Source of the DNA: Gordius sp. MW1
Lineage: Eukaryota; Nematomorpha; Gordioida; Gordea; Gordiidae
NCBI GenBank assembly: GCA_964036665.1
Contig: OZ038526.1
Coordinates: 3,658,001 to 3,722,000 of the forward strand
Length of the DNA: 64,000 nt
Direction: 5' to 3'
The number at the start of each line of letters is the position of its first letter. The stretch's first letter is position 1. The notes beneath the pieces were generated by a model, which did no database searches, was not told the DNA's origin, and saw only the letters and a program-made list of their open reading frames with translations. Shown here one piece after another: positions 1-13,532 of this stretch. A program made the position numbers and the translations under genes.

Positions 1-307
1 AACTTATAATTCAATTTGTAAAATTAAGGTTTAGGTTGTTATAATATACAAGATGAATCCAAACCCGTTATACCTGTAGTTGTTTTAAAGAGCATACGTA
101 AGAATGGGCTAGGTTGTCAGTGTTGGAAATCTCCTATAATACATGAATATCGTTAATTGTATAGTGCGTGTAAACTTAAATTTTGTATTGTTATTGTACC
201 TGCCGTTTGGTGCAATAAATGTGCCATTTGTGTTTGGATTCTAGTTTAAGTAGGGCAGCTTTTTGGATGTCACCAAAATTAAACTCATCCTGTATTAATG
301 AAACATA

Positions 308-660
308 AAAAATAATTATCCAGCCAAAACCGTTAATTGCAAAGCCTCGGGCCTGAGAAAAAATTCGCGATTAACCGATATTTCGCGATTAAATGATGGA
401 GATAAACGTATATGTACATTATATTAAATATTCATTTCTTACGCTTCGCAATAAAACGATATTTTATGTAATTATCTGGTTGATTTAAGGACTCGAAAAT
501 GTTTGTGAATATCCGATATTGTACTATTAAGCGATTTGTCAATAAACGATGTTTTTGTTAATATTATCGCTTAAAAAAACAAAATGGCGATTAACTTCGC
601 GATTAAAAGATTTTCGCGATAATCCGATTTGCGATTAAGAAGTTTCGATTTCGACTGTAA
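308..660. mobile_element. Possible pogo/Tigger-type MITE
   Basis: The segment carries several copies of the motif cgcgattaa near both ends. Its right edge, read on the minus strand, begins acagtcgaaatcgaaac; the left edge begins ccagccaaaaccgttaat. These ends pair imperfectly and resemble the cagt-starting inverted repeats of pogo-like Tc1/mariner elements, next to TA dinucleotides. There is no coding sequence. The assignment rests on end similarity only and is tentative. Confidence 0.35.
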
Positions 661-779
661 CTCTATGAATCATCAATGAGTAAGTCAGCATTTAAATTGG
701 AATGGGTACTTTGGGGGGGGGGGGCTAAAAAATTGTGAATTATTTATAAAAGAGATTTTTATCCAGGGGGGGTGGCGGA

Positions 780-1576
780 ATAGAGATCTACATGGGCGAC
801 CCGACCTCGAGTAGAGTCGGGTTCAGGTCGACAATCTAAAAATGCCTTCCGATCGGGCGGAATTCAAAGAGCCAAGTCAATTGTTGGATTTATCTTTTAA
901 ATTAATGCTATCATAGCGTAGCCAAGGGGGGAGGGAGGAGCGGCTGCCCACCCCCCTTTTAAATCCAAAAATTTGTTATATTATATTAAAATTATGGGTA
1001 AAATTTCGAAAAGTGATCATATTGCCCTTCCCTAAATCATTAGTGCCACCTCTAATCCCAATGAGGGCTACGCCTATGATTACTATTAACTATTATTTTT
1101 AACAAATAACGTAATGTATAATTAAGTTCATTCATTCATTTTTAAATCTGATTGTCTTGAATTTGAACGCAAATTTAAATTTGACTTGTGAAAGGTAAAA
1201 TATATCAATAAAATCATATTTTTTGATTGTATTTAAAAGTGTAAAGTGATTCATTTTGAATTTAAACTACATAAATATATATTTAAATTCATAAACCAAC
1301 ATAAAAGTAAGTTTAAATACATTAAATGGTTGATTTGCAAATCTATTAAAGAAATTTACTTGTGAAAATCTGTGGTATCAATTGGTTTTCTAAATCGCAC
1401 TAAACATTGTCGATTAAATTTTACACGCCACAATTTTTTTTTACTCTCGCGTCGGGTACCAAAATTTGAAACGCGTTCGGGCCGGGTCCGGCCGGGGGTT
1501 AGAAAGTTTAAAATGCTTTCGGGTTAGGTCGGGTTTGGTTGAAAAAAAGAGACTTTGCAGGTATCTAGGGAGGAGC
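780..1576. mobile_element. Degenerate hAT-type element with GGGTCGGG subterminal repeats
   Basis: The left end reads tagagatctacatgggcg and the right end gactttgcaggtatcta. Both are diverged forms of the ends seen complete at 31180-34422 and 59099-60190. Subterminal tracts of cgggtcggg type lie near both ends. No target duplication or coding remains. A smaller MITE sits inside at 912-1078. It appears to be the oldest visible member of this family in the window. Confidence 0.5.
912..1078. mobile_element. CATGGGCGTAGCC-family MITE, degenerate copy
   Basis: Ends catagcgtagcc and ggctacgcctatg are diverged forms of the perfect inverted repeat at 1779-1941. The flanking octamers aatgctat and attactat agree at six of eight positions, consistent with an old hAT-type target duplication. 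Internal G-rich and C-rich blocks near the ends match the family. Confidence 0.5.
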
Positions 1577-1778
1577 TGCCCCCCCCCCCTTATTAAACCA
1601 AAGCGGATTCTTTGCGTCAAATGTAAATCAAACTAAACCATATTAATAAAACTAAACACAATAATTCAAATATTAAAGAGCTATGTAAATCTATTGCTAC
1701 AGTTTAAGGGTAACATCTAAGTAAAATATTTTATGTAGAATATTTTTTACATTTCAAACACTAATTTAGATATTGGTT

Positions 1779-1941
1779 CATGGGCGTAGCCAGGATTAAA
1801 ATTAGAGGGGGACAATTATGAGTTAAGAAGGGGCAAAATGACAATTTGAAATTTCAGCCATAAGTATATGAAATTTAAAGAATTTATGTAGAGGGGGGGG
1901 GGGCAGTCGCCCCTCCCTGCCTCCCCCTGGCTACGCCCATG
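1779..1941. mobile_element. MITE with perfect 16-bp inverted repeats (CATGGGCGTAGCCAGG)
   Basis: The 163-bp element begins catgggcgtagccagg and ends with the exact reverse complement. The flanks tattggtt and tcttagtt agree at six of eight positions. Better preserved target duplications of a relative at 16539-16702 are exact 8-mers, so the family behaves like a non-autonomous hAT. Further copies or remnants lie at 912-1078, 17390-17515, 22740-22865 and 53679-53842. Confidence 0.75.
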
Positions 1942-2269
1942 TCTTAGTTAAATATAGAAAAAATACAATTAACGCATCTAGCTAAAACATGACAACGGAA
2001 TCGGAATTTTCAGATTTAGCATGCGTCTCTACAATAGCGTTTTATGTTGTGCCAATTTTTGAATTTAATAGTCATTTAAATACCAATTAAAAAAGTTATT
2101 ACCATTCCATTCTCTATTAATTAACTTTTATTTAACGACCATATCTTTTAGAAAACTACATATAAATTTGTAATACAAATTCAAAGTTGTTAATGAAAAA
2201 AGTCATAACAATAGGTACTTTTGTAATAAAAGCATAAGTTTGGTTGTGATTCAGATTTACAAAATAATA

Positions 2270-2730
2270 AATAATTAAGGGTTCGGGTCGGTAGTTTATT
2301 TTTAAAATCTTACAGGGCTGGGTTCGGGCAGAAAATTGTTAAAAAATCTCGCCTCTGATAACTATGCCACTCTCGTTTAAGACTTGTCGAGAGAGGGGAG
2401 TTCATGGGCGACCCGAACCCAGATTTAAACCCGAAATTAATATTTACATTTCTTATCGAAGGTTAGTAGGGCAGGGAAATAAATTTTTAAAATTAACAAT
2501 ATATATCAGTAAAACTTATTTTTTTACCAGATTATAATTAGAATGGGCTGAGTTAATAATAGCTAAAAAGGTTATATTATATTAATAATAAATTATGAGT
2601 TGAATATAATAATACGCATTTCCCCTTTCCCTATATCAATACCAACTTTTGGCGTTGCTTAATTTCGGTAATTAAATATCATGTCGTCAGGTTCAAAAAT
2701 ATTCGGATCGGGTGGTTAGAATTTTTGCAA
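2270..2730. repeat. Scattered GGGTCGGG-type remnants
   Basis: Short tracts such as gggttcgggtcgg (2280s), catgggcgacccgaaccc (2403) and attcggatcgggtgg (2702) are decayed pieces of the subterminal repeats of the TAGAG-ended hAT family. No complete end pair is visible here. Confidence 0.35.
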
Positions 2731-2750
2731 TTCAGAATTATGGGGTTATT

Positions 2751-3060
2751 TTAGCTTACCAAAATTTGTCCTAGGCATTTATCCACAATTTCTGGGCTGG
2801 GGAGGGGCGATCCGAAGACAAAAACGTTATGTTTTTTGCCCTTTTTGTTGGATAATTTCCAATTTTTGGGCATCTTTTTTTCGGCCCCATTTTCGAGAAC
2901 ACATTTTTCATTAAAACCATTGGCTTGACACATTTGAATTTCGAATGAATGATTAGCCGAACGACCATTCCCCGATTCCTTACCGAACGGCCAACAATTG
3001 ATTGCCTGGGATCGTGAGGATCTAGTGAACAATGCCATATAGTTGCTTGCACTTACAAGT
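2751..3060 (-). other. GC-richer stretch with an unassigned 95-codon frame
   Basis: The segment is less AT-rich than its surroundings and is open on the minus strand for 95 codons, with a second overlapping open frame of 93 codons. The Lys- and Asn-rich product matches no family I recognise. It could be an exon of an unknown gene, a transposon fragment or chance. I see no clear pair of splice sites. Confidence 0.15.
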
Positions 3061-4440
3061 GAATGTTTTGTCGGTATAAAGACTTAAATAGATTTTCTAA
3101 AGGGTCGCCCAAGTAAAAATGGATGGGAATTAAAAATTAATATTGATCACACCTTTAACGAGAAATCAAATTAAAAGGGGGGGGGGGGTAGAGATTAAAT
3201 GGAAATATGGATCAAGAACTTGTGCAACACAAGGGGGGGGGGGTGTTTTGATAAAGGGAAACTTTTAAAGCGGAGTGGGGTAAATAGTCGATTAAAAATG
3301 AATCTATCAACGTTAATTTATGAGTTGTGGTGTTCATTTAATAGGTTATTAATGATGAAAGACCATCAAAACCCAACGCCCGGGTAGGTAAAAATGCAAT
3401 AGTCTTGATTAAGGGGGGGGGGGGGAATCCAATTTTTATCAATCTCCGGCATTGCCGAAGGGAGATAAGGAATAATTTATATGAATTTATTTCTTCTTAT
3501 TTTAGTGAGGATTAAAAAAGCATTGCATTTTCTCGGTTAAAATACTAAAATAGCGAAATTCCATGTGGTGAGCGTTAATGACAATCATTTCACCGTTAAA
3601 ACGCGTGTACGCGATTACATCGATTAATTGAGTGTGCGAGTTAAAATTATATAAGAGGCTCGCACGAAGGTTGATTATTTACGTTAAATACTAGAATGAC
3701 CGAGCCTGACAAAAGTGTAATAGCGCTATGCGATAGCCCTGGGATAAATTTATTTTAACTCTAACTTGAGTTTGGAATTATGGCATGGACCTTGTGTTTC
3801 AGTTCGAATATTTAATGTGACATACAAAACGTCTCGTTAAGCAATTATGTTGATTTGCAGGGAGAGGGGAGTGTGAAGGCACTTGGTAAAGGAAAGTTTG
3901 GTTTGTGCCAGTGCCAGTGCAAAACAGTTTAGCACAGTGTGTGTATGCTTGTAGATATACTGACAGGTATATCGATGTTGCAAAGGTTAGTTGTTGCAGT
4001 AAAAGGACGGGCGTTGTTTGCTCAAGCACGCGGGCGTTCTAGGATCGAATGCGTGCTGGTAGATAGTTATGGCAGCACACAACGTGAAACTGAAATGAGA
4101 GGGAAAAGTGTAAATTAGATATCAATGATTTCACACTAGTTACCTACCAATGGGTGTGAAGATCCCTGGTTCCATCATTAACAATACCCCCCCCCTAACA
4201 ACTTTCCCTTACCCTTTTGACAAACAGTGTCAATTGCCCCGCTCAACAATGGAACCCCAGAGATCATCGTTACTACATCGCTCATATTGTTTAGTCGTGG
4301 TGAGTATTTTTGAGGTGTCGTCTAATTTTTCCCTATAATGTGACATTCAATTGCAGCACCAGCAGTAGTAGCGTTTGCCGTGTGACATTTTAGTTGTTGT
4401 CCTCTAAGGCCACGATTCACCGAGATCTTGTCACACGCGA
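3060..4440. other. Non-coding stretch with long G runs
   Basis: Runs of eight to twelve G occur near 3177, 3233 and 3413. The interval 3700-4440 is somewhat richer in G+C. A short frame from 4250 reaches a good donor-like sequence (gtggtgagtat) near 4298, but its product is too short to assign. No gene can be supported. Confidence 0.3.
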
Positions 4441-6480
4441 ACTTATCTCGTTTAACACAATTAAAAGGCGCCATCAAGGCACAATAGATTTACTACCGTC
4501 TGGCATGTCCTCATCAGTGGTATGGTAGCAGACTTTGAGACGCCTAAAGTCTACTAAATGAAATAAATGATAAGAGGGTTAGTGAGTGACGTCCAAACAA
4601 GTAGAATATGTGAAACACGAACGAAATGTTTTGTTGACTAATAGAACCTCTTTAACACTCAATTATGAGTAGACTTCACACCATGAATGCATCCTGAAAT
4701 TAACAATATTTTATGCTAGCAATGTCGTGTTATTAGAGTTTTGAATGGCGACAAAGGATGGCTGACACAGTGCTAGAACTATACATAATATGATGCATAA
4801 AATACTTTTAACTGACCTCTTAAATTTTGGACATTCAAGATTTTGGACATTCAAAATTTAAGTGATTAATATTGTATTTTTCATCTGAAACAATATTAAA
4901 ATGTTTTAATATAGTAGATTTTTCGAGTAAACATTCAATTACTCCCTAAATTTTTTTAATTACAATTCACTAATTAACAATTTTCGATTCGGTGGTGAAG
5001 CCTCAAAAAAGCTATTTAAATTCTATTACTAAAACACTTCTTAAGAGTTCAGCCCAAAGGACAATTCCTATTTTATAGTCAAATTTATGATAATAGCAAT
5101 ATACAAATTAAATTTTAAACATATTAAGATCAATTAGAATTAGAAGAGCATAAACGATGTCGGATTGTCGTGATTATTACATTAAAGATTTTTTTTTTCA
5201 AATGTGAGAAATTATGTTCAGGATCTACAACTTTCCTAACTTAGGGTATAACTTAAACGGACCCCGTTACTACTATATTAAAACCTCATTAATTCTGTTC
5301 TTGAACTTTGGTAAATGGAACCATGTTGTTCTGAACATTTAAATTTCTCGGCTTCATAGATAGATCCTATAAATAACAGGGGTTATTATAGAACGTGCTG
5401 TGCAATATGCAACTTTCATATGCCTTTTCCTACTACCTTCTCAAGTTTCACACTTAAACTTGCACTGCACTTCACCTCGGTTATGGGATATTTGGTTTAC
5501 ATCAAAATATACTTTTAATTAAAATTTTTCTACCTCTTCCCCCTTAAATTTATTGGTAAATTAGGTTTTCCATTATTTCTAAGGTCTTAGTGGAGTTGGG
5601 TTAAATTTATATGCAATTGGTAAGCCTACTAATTACAGTAAAATGCGCCATATGTCGAAGTAGCAGTCATCATCCGTATTTCTATATTTTGTTAAATTAA
5701 GGTTACAATTAACAGAACTTAGTTAGGACTTTACCTAAAATTTGGCCAACTTATTTAAAAAGTGCTACAAAATTAAATTATAATTCACTGCAAATTTATT
5801 TAGAAAATAATATAAGTGTCAAATAAGCTCAGTGTTTAACATACTAGTGTAGATTTATTAAATAATTTGAAATATACTTTAATTTCATTTAAATTTAACT
5901 TTAATAATTTTGGCCTAAAACGAAGGCTAATACCCTGAAAAGAAAATATATAAGTAATTAACGTAAGTTATTATCTTTTGCAAATAATAACAAATATATT
6001 TAATAAAAAGAAAATTATAATTAATCTAAATATTTTTTGTGCCCAGTATAGGCCGTAAGTAAATTTATGGCTAAAATTTGGTGGCAATAAGAATAAATGA
6101 CAAAATTATCTTAGAGGGCCTGTATTCGGTAAGCATGTTTTACCCTACAGTCTGTGCGATGTGCCTAACTGTGGCTTATCCTGAACTGCATATTGGTCGT
6201 TATTCAGCTTAAATTTTTTGAAAAATACGCTTGCCACAAATTATTTTTTAATAATTATTAATTACATGATATAGAATTTTTGATATAATGTAGCTTTTTA
6301 ATTTTAAAAGTAAAATTATGAATTGTTTCTAAATTTAGCAAATAAATTTCTTCCGATTTTCAGTCTAATTATAAAAGATTGGAAAATATCATGAAAGAGC
6401 ATAGTATTAAGCTTCTTTAATTTTAAAATATTTGCCAAAGGATTTGACAATTGACATTTTAAAGTTATCGGCATAAGCGA
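4441..6480. other. AT-rich DNA without recognisable features
   Basis: No open frame of length, RNA gene or inverted-repeat element stands out. A short direct repeat of ttttggacattcaa occurs near 4835. It is probably intergenic or intronic sequence. Confidence 0.4.
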
Positions 6481-6602
6481 GGATTTTGTTTTGGTAAGAT
6501 TGGCGAAAACATCGTAACAAATGAAGTTTTAAGCCGTCTTTTTTGTCAAAGAACTAGTGCTCGGAGCTCTTTTGCTATCTTTGCATAGTGTGGATTTGCC
6601 CA

Positions 6603-6635
6603 ATGGAGAAACCTTATTTGTTTAAAACGGCGGGG
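6603..6635 (+). CDS. Candidate first coding exon of an unknown gene (MEKPYLFKTAG)
   Basis: An ATG in good context (cccaatgg) opens 11 codons that run straight into a consensus donor, gtaagt, at 6636. The preceding 100 bases are richer in G+C than the neighbourhood, as expected of a 5' UTR. No continuation exon could be found, so this is only a candidate. It lies upstream of the bromodomain gene on the same strand and might be its start, but nothing in the sequence links them. Confidence 0.15.
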
Positions 6636-7699
6636 GTAAGTACCGGTAAAATTATGTTTCATTTTAATTAAATTAAAAAAAAACCATCAATAAAGATAAA
6701 AACCCAGAAAGCATTTTAATGATCGAATAAATATTTAGTAATCATTTCTCCAAAAATATAATAATACTCTAGTCCGTTTTATAGCATTTATGTGCAATGA
6801 TAAAAAGAAATAGTAATATTTAAAATAAAAAATGCTTACTTAAAATTGTGATTTTAAATCATAGGTTAATTGAGTTTATGAAGGAAAACTTGTTTTATTT
6901 TAAATATGACATTTTGCATAATGACATATTAATTTTTAACGCCAAAACTCTTGAGGCAATTTGAAAAATTTGTGTAAAAAATTTATATAGACGTTGTTGA
7001 TATAATAATAAATTCTTATTACACTTGTGTATTTGTAAGCAGTTTTAATTAAATACGACAACATTATTTGGACAAATTAAAAACATAATTAAATAACAAA
7101 TTTTTTTAGAATTTTTGAATAAGTTTGAATATTCGAATTTTTTTACTTATTACAAAATAAGTATATACTAGTTGCAGTGATTTTGAAAATCTATTCGGCA
7201 GTTTGCTGACTGCCATTGACTAATTTGTTTTTTATGTAACCTTTTGACCTTGTATATAACATTATTTTTACTTCATATTAAGAAATATCTTAGAAGACAA
7301 ACTACTTTCAAATTTTAGTTTTCGAGAAATTTTTTGTTCAACCAATTTATTTCAATTTATGTATTTTTTAAATGAGAACTCTGGTGATATGACGGAGCTC
7401 TAGTAGATGTCTAAATACTTGGCCAAAAATAATTTTTGATTATTTCTACAAGATTCAACACTCTAAAAAATTAATGGTAGTGGGGGGAATTTGTATAATG
7501 TCCCCTTGCTTTAAAATTTTGAGGGCAAACATTTAATATCAACAAAATAATATTATATAGCATTTAGGTCTCAACACAAACATAAATGAAGAAAATTATT
7601 TAATTAAAAAATAATGGCTGAGAAAAAAAATTTCGACGAATTTGTATAACTTTCAATTTTTAGCATTTTGTTATATTTTTCACGCGACATTTTGACATT

Positions 7700-10440
7700 C
7701 ATTCGAATATTGACATACGGGTACTCTCTCAGTGATAAACGTCTATGTCCCTACATCGTCATATAAACTTCAAATATTGAAAGACTACTTCACTCTCCTT
7801 TCAGGAAAGATCAAGACTCTAAAGCGCAGATCATTGCCTGTTATCATTGGCGACTTCAACTCTTCTATTAAGTACAATGATCGTGACAACCCTGGCTTGG
7901 TAGGCCCAAACTCTTTAGGCACAAACAATAGAAAAGGGGTTTTCTAAAAAAATGTTGTAGAGGGTTAAAGTGGCGTATTGCCTCTAGCTCCCCACAGATC
8001 AGTTGGCTACATTTAGAAAAAGGAATAGTTCCCAAACAAGCCAAATAGATCACCTGCTGTGCAGATCACGGCATTATAAAACTGTCAAAAACTTTTGTGT
8101 TATACAGGACACAATAATTGAAAAGGCGGATCACAGCGCCATAGCAGCTGAGCTGGTAGCGAAATCAACCATCTTACGAATACCTTCATTTCGCAATAAT
8201 CCAACGATAAGGCCACAAGGTTAATCAGGTACAACCGAATTCAGGGAATATCTACGCTCCAAATTTAGAAATACAAATCTTTCTGCTTTACTCATTAATG
8301 AGTTGAGCCTGAAAATATCAGCTATGTTTGCTAATGCCCCCAAGTGCCAGAATCGAATGAAGACAAAAACTTAGTTCTCACAACAAACGCTAGTGCTACT
8401 GAGGACAAGAAATCAACTTTTTTTCGATGATAAAAATTTCCCCTACAAATCCTCTTGCCTGTCGGCTCTCAGCAAACGTATTAAGTTAAGCATAAGACAG
8501 GATAAAATGGCTTATAATAATTCGCGAACTAGCGAGGCAGAGGCGGCTCGCTTAAATAATATTCACCAACTATTCATTATAATTAAAAGCCTGAATCGTA
8601 GCTCATTTTCAAAAAGGGCATACTACAACATAAAAACAGTAAGTGAGTCAAATGATTCCTTGGTGCAAGCCAAAACATGGGAGCTTCACTTTAGATTTAT
8701 TTATCACCCCAATTCAAAGTGCCGGCATTGGACATCTTCAGAGAATTTATAATAAAATTTAAAGGACCTCCGGCACTCTCAATATTAACTGACCCACCAT
8801 CGGTATCTAAGATCAACAGAGCAATCAAATCACTTAAAACCCACAAAGCGGCTGACCTGATTGGACTCACTTCAGAGGCACTGAGAGCGGATCCTTACGT
8901 CTCTGGTACTATGCTACATCTACTCTTTTGTAAAGTCTGGGCAAAAGAAGAGGCACCAGAATCCTGGTCACAAGGGCGCCTTAACAAGCTTTTTAAGAAA
9001 GGAGACCCATCCGATCCTAACAATTACAGGGGAATCACAATTATAAATCTTGAGTCCAAAATATTCATAAAATTGATTTACAACAGAATTTATAAGGAGG
9101 TTGAGGCATCTTCAAACATAATCAAGCAGGGTTCAGGAAGTGCCGGACCACAACGGAACACGTCATCACACTGAGAAATATAATAGATGTGTCGCGCTTT
9201 AGTGGGGACCCTTTGGTTTTAGTCTTCCTAGGTATTTCGAAAGCGTTTGACTCCCTTTCCCATCTTTACAGATGGGAGTCGCTATGTCTATTGGAAATTC
9301 CCAAGAAATTGATCCTTATGATCTTCCTGATCTACAAAGACATGAAAGTAATAGTAACGCATCTACAACACAAATCATACCCGATCCCAGTGACAGTGGG
9401 TGTTAGACAGGGCTGTCCACTGTCCCCTCTTCTCTTTATAATAGCGATGGACTTGATCGTAAAGCGGTCTATACTTGGCTACGTAGGCATCAATGTAAAC
9501 GGTATCAACATACCTTTACTACTTTCGCGGATGATATATGCCTTATCGCTTCGTCTGTATCACAGGATCAATCGATAATTGAAAGATTTGCTAATCAGGC
9601 GAAACAAGCAGGGTTGTTTATAAATGCTAAGGAGGAGTTTATTATTGAAAATAACCCAATACAAGCATCCCACAGAGTAAGGTATCTAGGAGTAGAACTA
9701 ACAGAGGATACCAATGCCGACTTAGACTTGATATTAAAGCTCCGGGGAACCCTTGTAAAATTTTATTATTGTTCGGCAATCTGGCGCTCGCGCCAACTCC
9801 TCCTCAACACCCGCCCGAGGATCTTTAAAGTTATGACTCTACCAAGGATACCAATGCCGACGTAGATTTGGAATTAAAGCTCCGGGGAACCCTTGTAAAA
9901 TTTTATTATTGTTCGGCAATCTGGCGCTCGCGCCAACCCCTCCTCAACACTCGCCCGAGGATCTTTAAAGTTATGACTCTACCAACACTTCTTTATGGGT
10001 GTGAATCTTAATCGTTGCGTGCTCCCGGCATAAAAAAACTCCAAGTTAACATCAACAAAATGCTACGAATTGTATGTCGAATTTTTTATCCAGCAAAGAT
10101 AACAAACGAAAATCTGTGGATGCGTTGTAAGAACCCTCCAGTTAAAAATATTGTGTTAACAAGGAAGAGGTATTTTTTAGCACATCAGACCCGAAGAAAA
10201 GGTACAAATTATTGTCTGTCTTCACTGTTGTGGTATCCTCCTTCCCTAAGGGGCTTGAAGTGCAACGGGGGTTGGCTTCACAAGAATTTTCAAGAAATTC
10301 AATTATTAGGTCAGGACTGGGATTCAATGTTAACAATAATGCAAGATAGGAAACTATGGATAGAGTTCTCAAAGAACCAACTATCTTGTCTTTCAACTAC
10401 TAGGGCGCGTATATCTCATTCGTAATAAATGCTCACCTAC
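7700..10440 (+). pseudogene. Decayed LINE (endonuclease and reverse transcriptase)
   Basis: A non-LTR retrotransposon broken into several frames. An apurinic endonuclease piece lies at 7732-7947 (INVYVPTSS, then VIIGDFNSS, the GDFN metal-site motif). Reverse transcriptase pieces follow: KLFKKGDPSDPNNYRGITI at about 8990-9045, LGISKAFDS at about 9225, then VRQGCPLSPLLFIIAMD at about 9398. A YADD-like box is recognisable only out of frame near 9530. A C-terminal stretch runs to 10425. At least six frame breaks are present. Residues 9705-9844 are duplicated in tandem at 9845-9985. The motifs are certain enough for LINE; the clade is not assigned. Neither end, poly-A tail nor target duplication is recognisable. 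Confidence 0.85.
9705..9985 (+). repeat. 140-bp tandem duplication inside the LINE
   Basis: The segment starting aggataccaatgccga at 9705 recurs at 9845 with only a few differences and the same ctctaccaa ending. It is a local duplication in an already dead LINE copy. Confidence 0.8.
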
Positions 10441-11915
10441 AAAGTTCTCTTTGATTCTCATGAAGTTGGGTATTACATATTAACATGCCATAATTACACT
10501 GCATATTAAGCAAATTTGTTACAGGAACATTACACACGTTGTCACCAACGTGGCCTTAGGCGCCATTTGGCGTGAGAAGGGGCCCAACCATAGATTGCGC
10601 TGCATCTTCGCGGCAATCATACATTCATACATATATTCGAATATTGTTTGAAATGGAACCAGACATGTAATTATTTCAATTTTTTATTTTTATATAGATT
10701 CCTCTAGGCCAATGCATGTTATGCAATACATTTCTGATACCATTCGTGAAAATTATGAAATAAAGTAACATCTTCCCAAAACTTATTATTTATGAAAATC
10801 TAAAATTTTATTAATGTTTTAGGTATGGTGAGAACTTGTTAAATCTATATAATGAAGGTCATCATCGTGAATTTATTGAATTAACCTTTCTTTCATGCAG
10901 GTTATTTATGTTAAAATTGTGCTCATTTTTAATATTTTTCAAATGAACTTTCTTATATTTTCCAGAAAAAAAGTTTACTTAACACTTTTATTTTAATTGT
11001 TTTTAGTACATATCGGAAAAGACTTGAGAAGATTATGCCTCCCTGGTTAATTCGTAAACTTTACATCAAATACAGTGGTATTATAATTAACATATATACA
11101 TTTTATTTGTTAACAATTTGCTATTTATATATTTTTAGTGATATTGACATTTTTGAAATAATCAAAAATTTTTGCTTCTTGTATAATAATGTCAGTTTTT
11201 AAACCTCTAGACCATTTAAAAATTCTTTAAAGTTTTATTAAATCATCATTTGATCTCCATAATCTTCTTAACCTCCCAGACCCTCTTCTGCTTCTCAATT
11301 TTAACAGGCCCCAAGTTGTATACTTGGACTTTTAATTTTTATAGTAGGCACATTTTTTGGTTTGCAATTAACACTTTTTGTTACAATAAATAGGTAAATG
11401 CCTAAAGATAGTAAGCTTGCAACATATATTATGTATTGTGCATCACAAGCTTTTGCCTTAATTGGTTGTGCATAAATTTGGGTATTTAGCACAGGTTTAG
11501 GTAAGTTTGCATGGTTACTTGTCATGAAAATTAAATTTTGTGCACCAAGGGTAAGGGGGAGGGGTATCCAATATCTTTAGCTATTAGAATTTATTTAATG
11601 TATAAATAACTATAAATATATTGATAAATGTGTTTGTGTAAAAATTATGAAAAAATATAAATTCTAATTAGTGAAGTCTACTTTTTTTTAAATGTCTTGA
11701 GCTTCAGCCACAGGTTCAATCCCTTTAAGGAGATTTTCAAAAATTCTCTATCAATCTGAAAGGATGGTGATTTGAAGAAAAATCTTTATGCTGTAATTTT
11801 TCTTTAAATCAACTACATAAAAGCTTTTGTTCTTGGTATTGATTTTGCAGCATGCATATTGTAATCAAAATAGAATTATGGCTTTGATTTCATTTTATTA
11901 ACCATTTTTGTAGTC
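10441..11915. other. Unassigned DNA between the LINE and the duplicated segment
   Basis: A GC-richer patch at 10510-10620 (gtggccttaggcgccatttg) may be the LINE 3' end or another repeat. The rest is AT-rich and without a supported gene. A 74-codon open frame on the minus strand at 11301-11525 has no recognisable features. Confidence 0.3.
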
Positions 11916-12208
11916 AAAGCAGTAATTTTAGGGGTTAAATGGTCAATATAAATTTTGAGACATCACTTGGTTAACTAAGTTTGCTTGAATGTTAATATGG
12001 TTTTTTAAACTTGATTTTATAAAATATCTAAAGTTTGTCTTAATAGCCAACAAATAAAGGGTGAAAGCTACTAGTAAGGTGTATATTATTGATAATTGAT
12101 TTTATTCCCATTTATTGAAAAAATTTGTATTTGACAGTGAAAGCCATTTATCATTGGTTTACTTCATTAAACTAGAAATCAACTGTACAATGAGTTTGCA
12201 ATGTTTGT

Positions 12209-13183
12209 ATGCGTTTATCTATTTGTTTGTTAACTCCCCTCCCGCACTCTAGTAGGAGAGAAAAGGGTGATCAATCAAAGCTTTTAAAAAAGAACGCCCT
12301 TTCTCTCTCCTTCCTTCGCATGCAACTCACTCCCTCCCTGACCATTTACATGCCTTCGCTACTCTTACATTATTGTTTGCCCTTTTTTCTAATTTGCTGG
12401 TTATGGTCAGAAATTTGTCGATTTTTTTGCAAAATTTTTTGATAAAAAGTGGCCGAAATTTTTAATTTATTGCGTAATTTTGAAACTTTTATTTAAGTAA
12501 GATTGTAATTTTTTTAAAATTTGGTGGTTTTTCTCAGAAATTTGTCGATTTTTTTGCTACATTTTTTAATATAAAAACGTGGTCGAAATTTTGAAAATAT
12601 TGCGTAAAATTTTGAATAAAAAACTGTCATGTAAATTTATAAAATTTTATTACAAAATTGGTATGAAGTTTGTATGAAATATTTTAAAGGTTTTTAAAAA
12701 AATAGATATTCAAATTAGTATATATATGTAAAAAAATTTGATAAAATGTCATTCTATATTCTATACTTGCAACTAAGTTTTTCGCTTTTTTTTAAATTGT
12801 TGGTCCCTTAAAAAATTTAGCAATGAAGAATCGCTGAAAAAACCACCAAATGTTTTAAAAAATTAAAATTTTAAACTTAAAAAATAGCAGTTTTTTTTTA
12901 TTTAAAATCCCACGCAATGATTTAAAAATTTCGGCCACTTTTTATCAAAAAATTTGGCAAAAAAATTGACAAATTTTTGACCATACCAGCAAATTATAAA
13001 AAAGGGCAAACAATAATGTAAGAGTAGCGAAGGCATGTAAATGGTCAGGGAGGGAGTGAGTTGCATGCGAAGGAAGGAGAGAGAAAGGGCGTTCTTTTTT
13101 AAAAGCTTTGATTGATCACCCTTTTCTCTCCTACTAGTGTGCGGGAGGGGAGTTAAGATGTTCAAACAAATAGAGAAACGCTG
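12209..13183. mobile_element. Foldback element with ~270-bp inverted arms, copy 1
   Basis: The left arm starts atgcgtttatctatttg and the right arm ends caaatagagaaacgctg. The arms stay complementary for roughly 270 bp, including the aagaacgccctttctctc block, and enclose an AT-rich middle. The open frames in the arms mirror each other because the arms are inverted; they are not genes. A cagcg-start with long inverted arms suggests a non-autonomous hAT or foldback type. No target duplication could be read. Confidence 0.7.
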
Positions 13184-13532
13184 TAATAAAAGATTTATTT
13201 ATTTTATATAAATTTAATTATGACTATATATTTTATTGCCATATTTTTAATAAACTTACTTTCCAATGAATTTTTTTCTTACACAGCAAAGATTAATTTT
13301 AAATTTTACATCAATACATCTTTCCAGGGTTTCTTTCAGAAAAAATGCTCCGGGGGTGTATTTTCAATTTCCGGGGGGGGGGGGTAAAATTTTTTTTAAT
13401 TTCTAAACCATTTTGTATAATATTTACTGATTTTTATTGGCGATATAAGTGATATATAAATAGATACATACACGCATAATCATTAAATAAATACATGTTC
13501 TACATGTAATATTTTAACGGGCAAGTGTTCTT

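Noticed and set aside
12209-13165. Mirror-image open frames of 77 and 87 codons (MRLSICLL and MNILTPLPHTSRREKGDQ)
   Set aside because: They are the same sequence read from the two inverted arms of the foldback element, with no domain; the frame follows from the repeat.
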